DNA from: Marinomonas posidonica IVIA-Po-181
GTDB lineage: Bacteria > Pseudomonadota > Gammaproteobacteria > Pseudomonadales > Marinomonadaceae
Length of the DNA stretch: 64,000 nt
Direction: 5' to 3'
Assembly (NCBI RefSeq): GCF_000214215.1
Contig: NC_015559.1
Location: 186,001-250,000, forward strand
In this document: in pieces, positions 54,256 to 63,474 of the stretch
Layout of the letters: each line of letters starts with the position of its first letter
Position numbering within the stretch: the stretch's first letter is position 1
Program-made: the position numbers and the translations under genes
The notes under the pieces: model-generated
The model's input: the letters and a program-made list of their open reading frames with translations, nothing else
Database searches by the model: none
What the model was told of the DNA's origin: nothing

Positions 54256-54278
54256 AGTTGGGCGCGGCGCGCCCAACT
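54256..54278 (-). other. Strong hairpin between ahpC and ahpF
   Basis: The 10-bp perfect arms AGTTGGGCGC and GCGCCCAACT surround a 3-base loop. No T tract follows on the minus strand. It lies just after the ahpC stop and more than 130 bases before ahpF. It may protect the ahpC message or reduce reading into ahpF. Confidence 0.75.
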
Positions 54279-54292
54279 ACAGGGAAGTCGTC

Positions 54293-54850
54293 TTAGATTT
54301 TGCCGACTAGGTCTAGAGAAGGAGCCAATGTTGCTTCGCCTTCTTTCCATTTAGCAGGGCAAACTTCGCCTGGGTGAGCGGCAACGTATTGTGCTGCTTT
54401 TACTTTGCGAAGTAGGTCTTCTGCGTCACGGCCAATACCTTCCGCTGTGATTTCCATCGCTTGGATAGTGCCTTCTGGATCGATCAGGAAAGTAGCACGA
54501 TCTGCAAGGCCTTGGCCTTCACGCATGACGTTGAAGTTGTTGGTGATGTTGCCAGTTTGGTCGCCAACCATGTAGTAGTTGATTTTACTAATGGTGTCAG
54601 AGCTGTCGTGCCATGCTTTGTGAGTGAAGTGAGTGTCTGTTGAAACAGAGAATACTTCAACACCACGAGATTGCAGTTCTTCGTATTTGTCAGCCACGTC
54701 ACCAAGTTCCGTTGGGCAGACAAAAGTGAAGTCAGCAGGGTAAAAGAAGAACACGGCCCATTTGCCTAGTACGTCTTTTTCAGAGATTTCTACGAATTCG
54801 CCGTTTTTAAAAGCAGTTGCATTGAATGGTTTGATTTGAGTGTTGATCAT
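54293..54850 (-). CDS. ahpC: Alkyl hydroperoxide reductase subunit C (peroxiredoxin)
   Basis: This is a 185-residue typical 2-Cys peroxiredoxin that reduces H2O2 and organic peroxides. The peroxidatic Cys lies in [12 protein letters not shown] (near residue 45) and the resolving Cys in PGEVCPAKW near the end. ATG 54850 has AGGAGA upstream; a GTG at 54883 would add 11 unlikely residues. OxyR control is typical of the family, but I could not identify a clear OxyR site here. Confidence 0.95.
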   Translation of the reverse strand: MINTQIKPFNATAFKNGEFVEISEKDVLGKWAVFFFYPADFTFVCPTELGDVADKYEELQSRGVEVFSVSTDTHFTHKAWHDSSDTISKINYYMVGDQTGNITNNFNVMREGQGLADRATFLIDPEGTIQAMEITAEGIGRDAEDLLRKVKAAQYVAAHPGEVCPAKWKEGEATLAPSLDLVGKI

Positions 54851-54931
54851 TGTGTATCTCCTAATAAGTGTTTGCGTTACCAACGAGAGCCATAGTAGGA
54901 GATTATTAATTATTAATAAAATTGTTATTAT

Positions 54932-56035
54932 TTAGCGAGTTGATTTAAAAAAACTATATTGCTGGTTGTTGTCTTCATGATCTGGATAAAGTTCCAATAT
55001 TTCAATGATTTGCGGTAATTGTTCGATGGCAATGTCGGTTAAATTTGGATCAAAATGTTGACCTTTTTGTTCCATTAGATAGTTGACAATGTGTTGTTCT
55101 GTCCAAGTTGCCTCTTCATGGCTTGGTGACATTAGGGTATCCAGAGCATCGGCTAGGGCGACAATACGACCCTCAAGTGGAATTTGGTCTGTTTGTAAGC
55201 CATTTGGGTAGCCACTACCATCCCATTTTTCATGGTGAGTTAAGGCGATCACACTGGCCATGAGTAACAGGGGGTCATTATCTGATTCAAGGATTTGTGC
55301 CCCGAAGAGAGTATGTTCTTGCATGATTCGGACTTCATCGGGTGTGAGATTTTCTGTCTTGTGAAGTATGCTGTCAGGCACACCAATTTTGCCGACATCA
55401 TGCATGGGGGTGGCATGGAATATACGTTCTACCCAAGCCTGATCTTGCTCAGTATATTCGGCTAATAGCTTGCTGATCAGACTCATTCGAATAACATGAG
55501 CGTGGGATTCGTTATCCTTATGTTTGCCTGCGCGATGCAGGTGCTGGATGACTTGTATCTTACTGTTATGCAAGTCTTTAGTGTGTTGTTTTAGCCGTTT
55601 TAAAAGCTGACGATTTTGCTTGTGTAATGTGACATGAGTCCGTACACGTGCGAGAACTTGTTTGGGATGAAAAGGCTTGGTGATGTAATCCACGGCGTTG
55701 CTATCTTCTCTAAAATTTTCCTCTTCTTTGTCATTATCATGAACGATAAGAATAACCGGAGCATGTTTGGTCGTGTGGTCTTTGTTTAATTGTTGGCTAA
55801 GTTGGTCAATTTCAATGTCCGCGGAGGTCGCGTTAAGCAGGATTAGATCCGGTTTTGGAATATCGGCTTCGTTTAACATGGACAACGCATTTTCGACATC
55901 GGCCGCCACACTGATTTGATGATCCCTATAGAGCCACATAGTCAGTAAATTGATGTCTTCTTTTGAATCATCAATTAAAAGCAAATTCGGCTTAGACAGA
56001 GCAGCCTCTAAATCAATGCGGTTTATCATTGTCAT
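54932..56035 (-). CDS. HD-GYP phosphodiesterase with degenerate receiver domain
   Basis: This 367-residue protein has an N-terminal receiver-like domain (NLLLIDDSKEDINLL, VDYITKPFHPKQVLARVRTHV) and an HD-GYP domain (HVIRMSLISKLLAEY, HDVGKIGVPDSIL, HHEKWDGSGYPNG). HD-GYP enzymes degrade cyclic di-GMP. The usual phospho-acceptor Asp is replaced by Asn68 (PDLILLNATSAD), while the acidic pair and Lys remain. It may therefore signal without phosphorylation. It is transcribed ahead of ahpC, apparently as a separate unit. The catalytic His, Asp and GYP motifs look intact. Confidence 0.87.
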   Translation of the reverse strand: MTMINRIDLEAALSKPNLLLIDDSKEDINLLTMWLYRDHQISVAADVENALSMLNEADIPKPDLILLNATSADIEIDQLSQQLNKDHTTKHAPVILIVHDNDKEEENFREDSNAVDYITKPFHPKQVLARVRTHVTLHKQNRQLLKRLKQHTKDLHNSKIQVIQHLHRAGKHKDNESHAHVIRMSLISKLLAEYTEQDQAWVERIFHATPMHDVGKIGVPDSILHKTENLTPDEVRIMQEHTLFGAQILESDNDPLLLMASVIALTHHEKWDGSGYPNGLQTDQIPLEGRIVALADALDTLMSPSHEEATWTEQHIVNYLMEQKGQHFDPNLTDIAIEQLPQIIEILELYPDHEDNNQQYSFFKSTR

Positions 56036-56225
56036 TATCTTAACTCTATTAGGTTTATCTACTGCGTTACGGTTTTCTCAACGTAAGTCGAAATAAACAT
56101 AGTCAAATATGAGACAAGAATGTTATTTCACTGTTGATACCTTCCTAATAAAGGGTAAGCGATAAGTGAGAAATTCTCAGACAGAGATCTGTCATGATAT
56201 GTAAGATAGACATGAGGAATGTTGC

Positions 56226-56261
56226 GCTCTTTTACACGACTGAAACAGAATGTAAAAGAGC
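56226..56261 (-). terminator. Hairpin after pxpC
   Basis: Perfect 11-bp arms GCTCTTTTACA and TGTAAAAGAGC surround a 14-base loop, 21 bases past the pxpC stop. No T tract follows, so it could be a factor-dependent terminator or an RNA-stability hairpin. Confidence 0.5.
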
Positions 56262-56281
56262 GGCTTAAGTCCGGATCGAGT

Positions 56282-57205
56282 TTAGCGCCATTGCTGCAGT
56301 CGAGCCATTTGAAGGTGACGCTCATGTTCTGCTTGGTCGACGGTAATGGGGGTGAATTGAATGTGTTCTCCCGGTTTTTTCTGGGCCAATAGACCACCGC
56401 CAAAACGAGTCACACAACCCATTTTAGGGTACCCACCAATGGTTTGACGGTCCCTTAATAAGACAATGGGTTGCCCGTCTTTGGGGATCTGTACGGCACC
56501 ATAGGCAATGCCTTCTGAAATGATGCCAGGGGTTTCGCTGATAATGGCATGACCTTCTAAGCGATATCCCATGCGATCACTGTTTTGCGATATGGTGTAA
56601 TCGTTGGAAAAAAAGTGAGCTCTTTCTAAATCTGAAAAGCTTTGATATTGATAACCTAATATCAATGGGATTTCACGCAGACTGTAATTTGGGATTGCCG
56701 CTCTAGGGACCGATCTTGGTTGATGGGTTTGGTTGGCGAGATAGGGTAAGACATCGCCCTTTTGAAGCTTTTCACCTGTTCCAGTTAGACCGCCAATTTT
56801 CTCACGCATCACAGTCGCGACACTGCCAAGAGTGGTATCAGCTTGGAAGCCGCCTTTTACCGATAGATACGCGCGGAGTCCCCATACGGGCTGCTGGAAT
56901 GAAAGAATGTCCCCTTGTTTAACTGCATAGGTTTGCCAAGGTGTGAGGCTTTTATCATTGAGGGTGGCGGCTAAGTCGGCGCCGGTCAGTGCAATGCTGG
57001 TATCGGCTTGAGCTTCCAGAGACAGCATGCCAAACGTAATTTCCAACTGCTGTGTATTATCGTCATTGTCGAGTAAAGCGTTGCCCCAACGAAAGGCCAA
57101 TTCATCCATTGGCCCTCCGGTGGTCAAACCAATGGCCTGATGACCGTGACGACCGAGATCCTGAAGTAATGCCAGCATACCGGGCTTGATAACCTTAAAA
57201 GCCAT
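56282..57205 (-). CDS. pxpC: 5-oxoprolinase subunit PxpC
   Basis: This 307-residue protein is of the AHS2/urea-amidolyase type: IKPGMLALLQDLGRHGHQAIGLTTGGPMDELAFRWGNALL at the start, later DRMGYRLEG and PKDGQPIVLLRDRQTIGGYPKMGCV. With PxpA and PxpB it forms the bacterial ATP-dependent 5-oxoprolinase, which opens 5-oxo-L-proline to glutamate. Its start overlaps the pxpB stop by 11 bases. Confidence 0.93.
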   Translation of the reverse strand: MAFKVIKPGMLALLQDLGRHGHQAIGLTTGGPMDELAFRWGNALLDNDDNTQQLEITFGMLSLEAQADTSIALTGADLAATLNDKSLTPWQTYAVKQGDILSFQQPVWGLRAYLSVKGGFQADTTLGSVATVMREKIGGLTGTGEKLQKGDVLPYLANQTHQPRSVPRAAIPNYSLREIPLILGYQYQSFSDLERAHFFSNDYTISQNSDRMGYRLEGHAIISETPGIISEGIAYGAVQIPKDGQPIVLLRDRQTIGGYPKMGCVTRFGGGLLAQKKPGEHIQFTPITVDQAEHERHLQMARLQQWR

Positions 57206-57908
57206 CCAGTTTGCCTCCTTGAGCTAAAAAATCTTGTCGTGATATGGGCTCAAAGCGAACCTTGTCCCCCATCGCAATCAGCGCCAAATTGTCACTTCCC
57301 CAATCGATCAATTGAATAGGCGTACGACCTATTATCTGCCAGCCCCCCGGTGTCACACTTGGGTAAACGGCGGTTTGGTTTTCGGCAATGGCGACACTGC
57401 CAATGGGGACTTTTAGACGAGGGGTGGTTTTACGACCGATATGCAGTGCTGCAGGCGTATTGCCTAAAAACGCAAACCCTGGGGTAAAGCCGATGGCATA
57501 GGCACGATAAAGGTTCGAGCTGTGCTGTTTAATGACCTCATTACTTGACATCCCACAGTGTGCGGCAACGTCGTCTAAGTCCGGTCCTACCTCGGTACCG
57601 TAATACACTGGAATCACAATCTCGCGGACATCGGTTTGTTGACTTGTGTTGGGGACAGGGTCAGCAATTCGGTCACGAATGGCTTTGCAAATTGCAAAAC
57701 GATCATAATGATCGCCATCAAATATCACCAATAACGTTGTGTAGGATGGCACTAAATCAATAATGCCAGAAAGTGACGTAAGCTGGTGGCTGACATGGGC
57801 GATACGATCCGAAACGGCTTCGCTAATGGTCTGACTGAATGTCAGTAGACAGGCATTATCACTGACCATATCAATGTCAGGTAAAGGGGGAAGAACAGCT
57901 TGGATCAT
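57195..57908 (-). CDS. pxpB: 5-oxoprolinase subunit PxpB
   Basis: This 237-residue protein is of the AHS1/KipI type: VIPVYYGTEVGPDLDDVAAHCGMSSNEVIKQHSSNLYRAYAIGFTPGFAFLG and KTTPRLKVPIGSVAIAENQTAVYPSVTPGGWQIIGRTP. It pairs with PxpC in the oxoprolinase complex. It lies 3 bases after pxpA and overlaps pxpC. Confidence 0.93.
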   Translation of the reverse strand: MIQAVLPPLPDIDMVSDNACLLTFSQTISEAVSDRIAHVSHQLTSLSGIIDLVPSYTTLLVIFDGDHYDRFAICKAIRDRIADPVPNTSQQTDVREIVIPVYYGTEVGPDLDDVAAHCGMSSNEVIKQHSSNLYRAYAIGFTPGFAFLGNTPAALHIGRKTTPRLKVPIGSVAIAENQTAVYPSVTPGGWQIIGRTPIQLIDWGSDNLALIAMGDKVRFEPISRQDFLAQGGKLDGF

Positions 57909-57911
57909 GAT

Positions 57912-58664
57912 TTATTTCGTGTTTCCAGAATGAATGGCATTAACTAACGTGCGGATACGAGTGACTGCATCCAGCGCGTGATCCCCATCGCCGTGGACAC
58001 AAATAGTATCGGCATGAATCGGCAGAGCTTGGCCTGAAGCTGTGGTTAACGTGCCCGTTTCACAGAGTTGTACCACTTGTTGTTCAATTTTCTCAAAGCT
58101 GGCATGAACGGCATCAGGCTCTTTGCGTGGGGTCAGTCGACCTTCGTCAGTATACAAACGGTCTGCGAACGCTTCAAACCATAAGGTTAGCGCATATTTT
58201 TCTGCCATGAGTTTGATTTGTGGTGCTTCTGGAACCGCCATGACCATGAGGATTAAGCGGTTATCCAATTCACTGACGGCCTGCATAACCGTGTCTAGCA
58301 CAGTGAAATCGGCCATCATGGTGTTATATAAAGCTCCGTGAGGCTTAACGTAAGTCACTTGGGTATTTTGACCAGCACAAATGCCGTTCAATGCCCCAAT
58401 TTGATATTGAATTAAGGCTTTTAACTCGGCTGGCGCGATGTCCATATTACGGCGACCAAAGCCGACTAGGTCTGGGTAGGCCGGGTGAGCCCCAATCGTG
58501 ACATTATGTTGTTTTGCCAAGGCCACGGTTTTGGCCATGGTGTGTGGATCGGATGCATGGAAACCGCAAGCGATGTTGGCTTGATCTACGAAAGGCATGA
58601 TGTGATCATCTTGCCCCATTTTCCAAGCGCCGAAGGCTTCGCCCATATCACAATTTAATTTCAT
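57912..58664 (-). CDS. pxpA: 5-oxoprolinase subunit PxpA (LamB/YcsF)
   Basis: This is a 250-residue protein with the clear LamB/YcsF pattern: LNCDMGEAFGAWKMGQDDHIMPFVDQANIACGFHASDP, IGAHPAYPDLVGFGRR and VKPHGALYNTM. It is the third part of the 5-oxoprolinase. AAGGAT lies before the ATG. It follows dctM by 20 bases, so uptake and breakdown genes are joined. Confidence 0.94.
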   Translation of the reverse strand: MKLNCDMGEAFGAWKMGQDDHIMPFVDQANIACGFHASDPHTMAKTVALAKQHNVTIGAHPAYPDLVGFGRRNMDIAPAELKALIQYQIGALNGICAGQNTQVTYVKPHGALYNTMMADFTVLDTVMQAVSELDNRLILMVMAVPEAPQIKLMAEKYALTLWFEAFADRLYTDEGRLTPRKEPDAVHASFEKIEQQVVQLCETGTLTTASGQALPIHADTICVHGDGDHALDAVTRIRTLVNAIHSGNTK

Positions 58665-58684
58665 TTTAATCGATCCTTAGAGAT

Positions 58685-59992
58685 TTACTTTTGCGACATG
58701 GTCGCAGGTAAGTAGGTGACAATTTCGGGGAACAAGCTAATCAAACCTATGGCCACACCAATTAACAAGAAAAATGGCAGAGCGGCTTTAGCAACGTAAA
58801 GGATGTTCTTCCCCGTTAAGGCTTGAATGACAAATAAATTAAAGCCGACTGGAGGCGTAATTTGCGACATTTCGACCACCAACACAATGAAAATACCGAA
58901 CCAAAGTAGATCAATATTGGCCGCTTCGACCATAGGTAAAACGACCGCCACCGTTAGTACCACAACCGAGATTCCATCAAGGAAACACCCTAAAACAACA
59001 AACAACAGGGTAAGGTAAAGGATCAATTCCATTGGTGATAAAGAAAGTCCACCAATCCATAATGCTAGGGCTTTAGGAATGCCTAGGAAGCCCATGGCCA
59101 AGGTTAGGAAGTGAGCGCCGACCAGAATAAAGCCGATCATACAGGAACTTTTCACCGCGCCAAGTAAGCTTTTCATAAAACTATTACGACTTAATGATCC
59201 GGTTGCGGCTGCGAGCACTAAGGCCCCTGTGACGCCGATGGCGGCGGCTTCTGTCGGAGTGGTGATGCCGCCATAAATTGACCCCAGTACGAAACCAATT
59301 AAGCCGACCACAGGTAAGAGTTTACGCAGTGCTTTAAGGCGAGCAGACCAACTGGTGTCTTGCTTGCTGGTCTTTGGCAGTTCGTCCTTGCGAAGATAGC
59401 CCCACATCATGGTAAAGCCCATAAACAAACTGACCAGTAACAGACCCGGTAAGGCGCCAGCAATGAACAAACGAGCAATGGACACTTCGGCGGCGACGCC
59501 ATAGACAATGAGAATGATAGAGGGGGGAATCAGCAAGCCTAAGGTCCCCGAACCGGCTAAGGTGCCGATGGCCATCCGCTCACTGTAACCTTGTTTGCGC
59601 AGTTCGGGTAAGGTCATACGGCCAATAGTAGCAGCAGTCGCCGCGGAAGAACCTGACACAGCGGCGAAAATGCCACAGCTTAAAATATTGACGTGTAACA
59701 GCTTGCCTGGTACTCCGCTCAACCAAGGAGATAAGCCTTTGAATAAGTCTTCTGATAAACGCGTTCGAAATAACACTTCGCCCATCCAGATAAACAGGGG
59801 CAAAGCGGTTAATGACCAAGCGGTGCTGGCCCCCCAACTGGAAGTCGCAAACAAAAGATCCACTTGATAATTTTCAGATAAAACCAGTCCAAGTCCACCA
59901 ATGGCGATCAGGGTAAAGGATACCCAAACACCCAGTGATAATAGTGCCAATAAAGCAAAGGCGAGGAGAATCGAAATCCACAGCATATCCAT
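58685..59992 (-). CDS. dctM: TRAP transporter large permease DctM
   Basis: This is a 435-residue membrane protein with the DctM opening (ISILLAFALLALLSLGVWVSFTLIAIGGLGL) and the segment SCGIFAAVSGSSAATAATIGRMTLPELRKQGYSERMAIGTLAGSGTLGLLIPPS, typical of the family. About 12 helices. It carries the sodium-driven transport step together with DctQ and the binding protein. It overlaps dctQ by one base. Confidence 0.93.
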   Translation of the reverse strand: MDMLWISILLAFALLALLSLGVWVSFTLIAIGGLGLVLSENYQVDLLFATSSWGASTAWSLTALPLFIWMGEVLFRTRLSEDLFKGLSPWLSGVPGKLLHVNILSCGIFAAVSGSSAATAATIGRMTLPELRKQGYSERMAIGTLAGSGTLGLLIPPSIILIVYGVAAEVSIARLFIAGALPGLLLVSLFMGFTMMWGYLRKDELPKTSKQDTSWSARLKALRKLLPVVGLIGFVLGSIYGGITTPTEAAAIGVTGALVLAAATGSLSRNSFMKSLLGAVKSSCMIGFILVGAHFLTLAMGFLGIPKALALWIGGLSLSPMELILYLTLLFVVLGCFLDGISVVVLTVAVVLPMVEAANIDLLWFGIFIVLVVEMSQITPPVGFNLFVIQALTGKNILYVAKAALPFFLLIGVAIGLISLFPEIVTYLPATMSQK

Positions 59993-60519
59993 TAGATTTC
60001 CTCCAGCGCAAGCGTGTCTTCGTGCTCACTGTAGTTAGGTGTTTTGCCCTTTAGGACGGTAATGAATGCATCCAATATGGCCAAATTTAAGGCAATGACA
60101 CCTATAGCAACTGGGGTTTGAGGAATCCAAAGAGGCACCGGAATGTAACCGTAAGAGACCTCATCGTAAAGGTAAGATTCATACACCATGTAAGCACAGG
60201 CGTAAGACACATAACTCATGAGCGCTAACGAAAACGCGAGGATAAGGCCTTCTTGCCATTTACGAGACACGGGAGAGAAGCGCTGAATCAGCAGTGTGAC
60301 CCGAATGTGGCCACCTTCTTTGAAGGTGTAGGCGAGGCCAAGAAAGGTCGAAGCGGCTAACGCATAACCGGCGAAGTCTTCCGCCGACGGTACAATGAAA
60401 CCGAATAAACGTCCGACAATTTGTGCCAGCAATAATAAGGTGATGAGGATAATGCACAAACCAGCCAGTAAGCCGGAACAGAGATACAGTTTTTCTTTTA
60501 TTTGCTTCATAGTGTTCAC
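59992..60519 (-). CDS. dctQ: TRAP transporter small permease DctQ
   Basis: This is a 175-residue protein with four membrane helices: LCSGLLAGLCIILITLLLLAQIVGRLFGFIVPSAEDFAGYALAASTFLGLAYTFKEGGHIRV, the standard DctQ signature. It starts at GTG 60519 or ATG 60510; neither has a strong ribosome site. It forms a complex with DctM. Confidence 0.9.
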   Translation of the reverse strand: MNTMKQIKEKLYLCSGLLAGLCIILITLLLLAQIVGRLFGFIVPSAEDFAGYALAASTFLGLAYTFKEGGHIRVTLLIQRFSPVSRKWQEGLILAFSLALMSYVSYACAYMVYESYLYDEVSYGYIPVPLWIPQTPVAIGVIALNLAILDAFITVLKGKTPNYSEHEDTLALEEI

Positions 60520-60532
60520 TTTTGCTGGAAAG

Positions 60533-60578
60533 ACACCGTCTAGCCTACTGAGATGGGGGCGAAGAAACCAGACGGTGT
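60533..60578 (-). other. Inverted repeat between dctP and dctQ
   Basis: Nine-base arms ACACCGTCT and AGACGGTGT lie 28 bases apart in the gap between the binding-protein gene and the permease genes. Such a structure could keep the binding protein more abundant than the permease. Confidence 0.6.
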
Positions 60579-60608
60579 TGGAAGACCAAATTCGATGCTA
60601 AGCCGAAT

Positions 60609-61571
60609 TTAGTTTTGGTAACGCGTTAAGATTTCGCCAACTTCTTTTGGCGCTTCGGCTTTCCATTCCTCAATCATAGTTGCGCCAATGGCTTGTAATT
60701 GATTTAGCAATTCAGGAGACGGATCGCTGACTTTCATACCATTGTCTATCAGCTTGGCTTTATCACTGGCCGCCCGTTCAGCGACTTTTTCCCAACCTAG
60801 GGCTTCAGCATGCTTTGCGGCTTCTAGGATGGCATTTTGGGTGTTTTTATCTAAGCGACGAAAAGCGCGCTTGTTCACCACCACGACGTTTTTAGGAATC
60901 CAGGCTTTTACGTCTGTGTAGTAGCTCACATAATCCCATGCTTGGCTGTCGACACCGGTAGATGGAGAGGTAATCATGGCTTGGATGATGCCGGTACTGA
61001 AGGCTTGAGGAATATCCGGCACTTGAATCGTTGTTGGAGTGGTGCCCATTAAGTCAGCTAAGCGAGAGGTGGATGGGCTGTAAGCACGCATTTTTGCGCC
61101 TGCAAGATCGCTTAACGTGTTGACTGGCATTTTGGTGTACAGACTTTGTGCAGGCCAGGCAACCGCATACAAGAGTTTCATTCCGCTTTTGTCTAACTGC
61201 TGTTCGACTTGTGGTTTGGCGGCTTCCCAGAGTTTTTTTGCGTCCTCAAAGGAGGTGGCTAGGAATGGAATGTTGTCGTGTTTGAACACCGGGTGTTCGT
61301 TGCCTAAGATACCGAGGAAGACTTCTCCCATTTGTACTTGGCCTGTTTTTACAGCGCGAGGAATCTCGGTGTGTTTTACCAAAGAGCCTGCAGAGTGAAC
61401 GGTAATGTCTAAATCGCCGCTGGTTTTGTCTTTGATTTCTTCAGCAAAGCCATAAGCAATTTGCGTTGGCAGGTTACCATCGCCATAAGGGGTTGGCATG
61501 TGCCATTTGGCCGCGAGTGCGGAGGTGGATAAGACACTGCCGATAACGAGTGCTGTGGTGAGTTTTTTCAT
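60609..61571 (-). CDS. dctP: TRAP transporter periplasmic binding protein DctP
   Basis: This is a 320-residue DctP-family protein with a signal peptide ending STSALAAK. Typical features are KTGQVQMGEVFLGILGNEHPVFKHDNIPFLATS, LYTKMPVNTLSDLAGAKMRAYSPSTSRLADLMG and PTTIQVPDIPQAFSTGIIQAMITSPSTG. ATG 61571 has AAAGGATC upstream; the upstream ATG would add an odd tail. Context with pxpABC and DUF1445 suggests 5-oxoproline or a related acid as ligand. DctP ligands cannot be told from sequence alone. Confidence 0.9.
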   Translation of the reverse strand: MKKLTTALVIGSVLSTSALAAKWHMPTPYGDGNLPTQIAYGFAEEIKDKTSGDLDITVHSAGSLVKHTEIPRAVKTGQVQMGEVFLGILGNEHPVFKHDNIPFLATSFEDAKKLWEAAKPQVEQQLDKSGMKLLYAVAWPAQSLYTKMPVNTLSDLAGAKMRAYSPSTSRLADLMGTTPTTIQVPDIPQAFSTGIIQAMITSPSTGVDSQAWDYVSYYTDVKAWIPKNVVVVNKRAFRRLDKNTQNAILEAAKHAEALGWEKVAERAASDKAKLIDNGMKVSDPSPELLNQLQAIGATMIEEWKAEAPKEVGEILTRYQN

Positions 61572-61665
61572 TGTTCCTGATCCTTTCGTTGAAGGGTTAA
61601 GTTTGTTTTTTGTTATTAAAAGCGCCACCTCGCCTGGGAGGGAAAGGCAGCGTAAAGCAAAGAGA

Positions 61666-62466
61666 TTAGAGGACGGCTAAGTCCATATCTAACATGTCAG
61701 TGACCAGCATTTTGCCGGGTGCATGGGTGATACAAAACGGTGGTTTAGCGTTGCGTACAGCGACTTGGGGTGTTACGCCACAGGCCCAGAAGATTGGTAC
61801 TTCACCGTCTTTAACGGAAACCGCATCGCCGAAATCAGGCTTGTCTAAGTCATGAATACCAATGTCTTGTGGGGTACCGAAATGCAGTGGTGCGCCATGT
61901 GCTTTAGGGAAGCGTGTGGTGATCTGAATCGCTCGAATCGCTTCTTTAGGGGTATAAGGACGCATAGTGACCACGGTATTACCAAAAAAACGTCCGGCTG
62001 GCACAGTGGCAATGTTGGATTCATACATGGAGACATTGACGTCTTCACTGATGTTGCGCGGTGTTAATCCAGCTTGCGATAAGGCATTTTCAAAGGAGAA
62101 AGAGCAGCCTAAAACAAATACCACGAGATCGTCTCGCCACAAATCGGCAATGTCAGCGCGGCTTTCGACTTTCACCCCATCACGGTAGACATAATATTCT
62201 GGCAGATCATGTCGCATGTCGATGTCTTTACCCAAGTCTGGCAGGTGAAAATCCCCGACTTCTGACACACCGATTAATGGGCAAGCGATAGGATTCTTTT
62301 GGCAGTAGAGTAAAAACTCATTAGCCCATTCAGCTGGCAGTATGACAATGTTGCCTTGCATTGCGCCGGTCGCTAAGCCACTGGTTGGCCCGGTATGGGC
62401 TCGACTACGAATGGCTTGACGCAATTCATACGTTTGTTGCAGTAGAGGCGTTGCCAGTTGGGTCAT
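61666..62466 (-). CDS. DUF1445 putative hydro-lyase/D-glutamate cyclase-like protein
   Basis: This 266-residue protein has the DUF1445 signs: [60 protein letters not shown], and the C-terminal [35 protein letters not shown]. The family includes the N-terminal part of mammalian D-glutamate cyclase, which makes 5-oxo-D-proline from D-glutamate. The bacterial members are also called hydro-lyases. Being next to 5-oxoprolinase fits a pyroglutamate-linked reaction. It lies between lysR and dctP. Confidence 0.85.
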   Translation of the reverse strand: MTQLATPLLQQTYELRQAIRSRAHTGPTSGLATGAMQGNIVILPAEWANEFLLYCQKNPIACPLIGVSEVGDFHLPDLGKDIDMRHDLPEYYVYRDGVKVESRADIADLWRDDLVVFVLGCSFSFENALSQAGLTPRNISEDVNVSMYESNIATVPAGRFFGNTVVTMRPYTPKEAIRAIQITTRFPKAHGAPLHFGTPQDIGIHDLDKPDFGDAVSVKDGEVPIFWACGVTPQVAVRNAKPPFCITHAPGKMLVTDMLDMDLAVL

Positions 62467-62559
62467 TAGAGTGGTTCCTTATTCTTGCACATTCTGTTTT
62501 TTCTAAGAGTAGAGTGCCGAGCCACAAAAAGTCTAATCGTGTTTTTTTGGGTTATTTGA

Positions 62560-63474
62560 TCAATTTAATTTATCAAGTAAGGTGTTCTCGTATTTCTGTG
62601 CCGCTTCCACGGCTAGATCCACTGCCATTTCCGCCAACGGATTAAAGGGCTCGTCCGAATAAGAGGCGGTGAATTTCAAATCATGGGGTGTCCAAATAGT
62701 GTGGATTTTACGTAGGACGTTATCTTCCAGTTCTTTGGCAATCATGATGTCTGGCAAGGTGGCAATGCCCACCGCATCAATGGCAAGACTGCGAATCGCC
62801 GCTAAGGAGGTTGAGGCATAAAAATGCGGAGGGTTGCCTTCTAGTCCGCGAAATTTTTGGACTATCTCGGCATAGGGTTTGGTGGACTTAGCGTAAGTGA
62901 TGATTGGCCAAGGCGTGAGTTCTTCTAAATAGAGCAAACGTTCCGGTAACGACAATCTAGGGCTGCAGACCCAAGACAATGCAAAGGTACATAAGTCTCG
63001 ATTGACAATACTGGGTTCGGAAATCGGTCCCATTAATAAGCCCAAATCCAGGGTGCGATCTTTCACTCCAGCGGCCAGAATAGTCGTGATGTCGACGGTG
63101 AGTTCAACATTTAGATTGGGGGATTTTTGGTTTAGGCGTGCTAGAAAATCAGGTAACCAAGTATTAACGATGGTTTCTGATACCCCTAAACGCAGTACCC
63201 CAGAATATGCGGCATTTGCTTCTGCGCGTTTGCGTAATTGTTCTGACTGATAGAGGATTTTTTCTATGTAAGGTAAAAGCTCTTTGCCTTTTGACGTCAA
63301 AATAATTGGACTAGAGCCACCTTCCCTCTCGAACAATTTCACGCCGAACTCTTCTTCTAATCCGGCGATCCGTGCCGAAATGGCCGGTTGAGTGGTGTGT
63401 AAGCGTTCTGCTGTTTTGCAAAAACTTCCTAATGTGGCTACCCAGACAAAGGTTTCGAGACGTTTATAGTTCAA
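62560..63474 (-). CDS. LysR-family regulator of the 5-oxoproline cluster
   Basis: This is a 304-residue LysR protein with an N-terminal helix-turn-helix (KRLETFVWVATLGSFCKTAERLHTTQPAISARIAGLEEEFGVKLFER). The effector domain starts at about 90 (GVLRLGVSETIVNTWLPDFLARL). It starts at TTG 63474, which is backed by a strong AAGGAG 7 bases upstream. It is the first gene in line with the DUF1445/TRAP/pxp genes and is likely their activator. Confidence 0.9.
   Translation of the reverse strand: MNYKRLETFVWVATLGSFCKTAERLHTTQPAISARIAGLEEEFGVKLFEREGGSSPIILTSKGKELLPYIEKILYQSEQLRKRAEANAAYSGVLRLGVSETIVNTWLPDFLARLNQKSPNLNVELTVDITTILAAGVKDRTLDLGLLMGPISEPSIVNRDLCTFALSWVCSPRLSLPERLLYLEELTPWPIITYAKSTKPYAEIVQKFRGLEGNPPHFYASTSLAAIRSLAIDAVGIATLPDIMIAKELEDNVLRKIHTIWTPHDLKFTASYSDEPFNPLAEMAVDLAVEAAQKYENTLLDKLN

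Noticed and set aside
56128..56403. A 91-residue ORF on the minus strand
   Set aside because: It overlaps the end of pxpC in another frame and covers the hairpin at 56226-56261, so it is unlikely to be translated.
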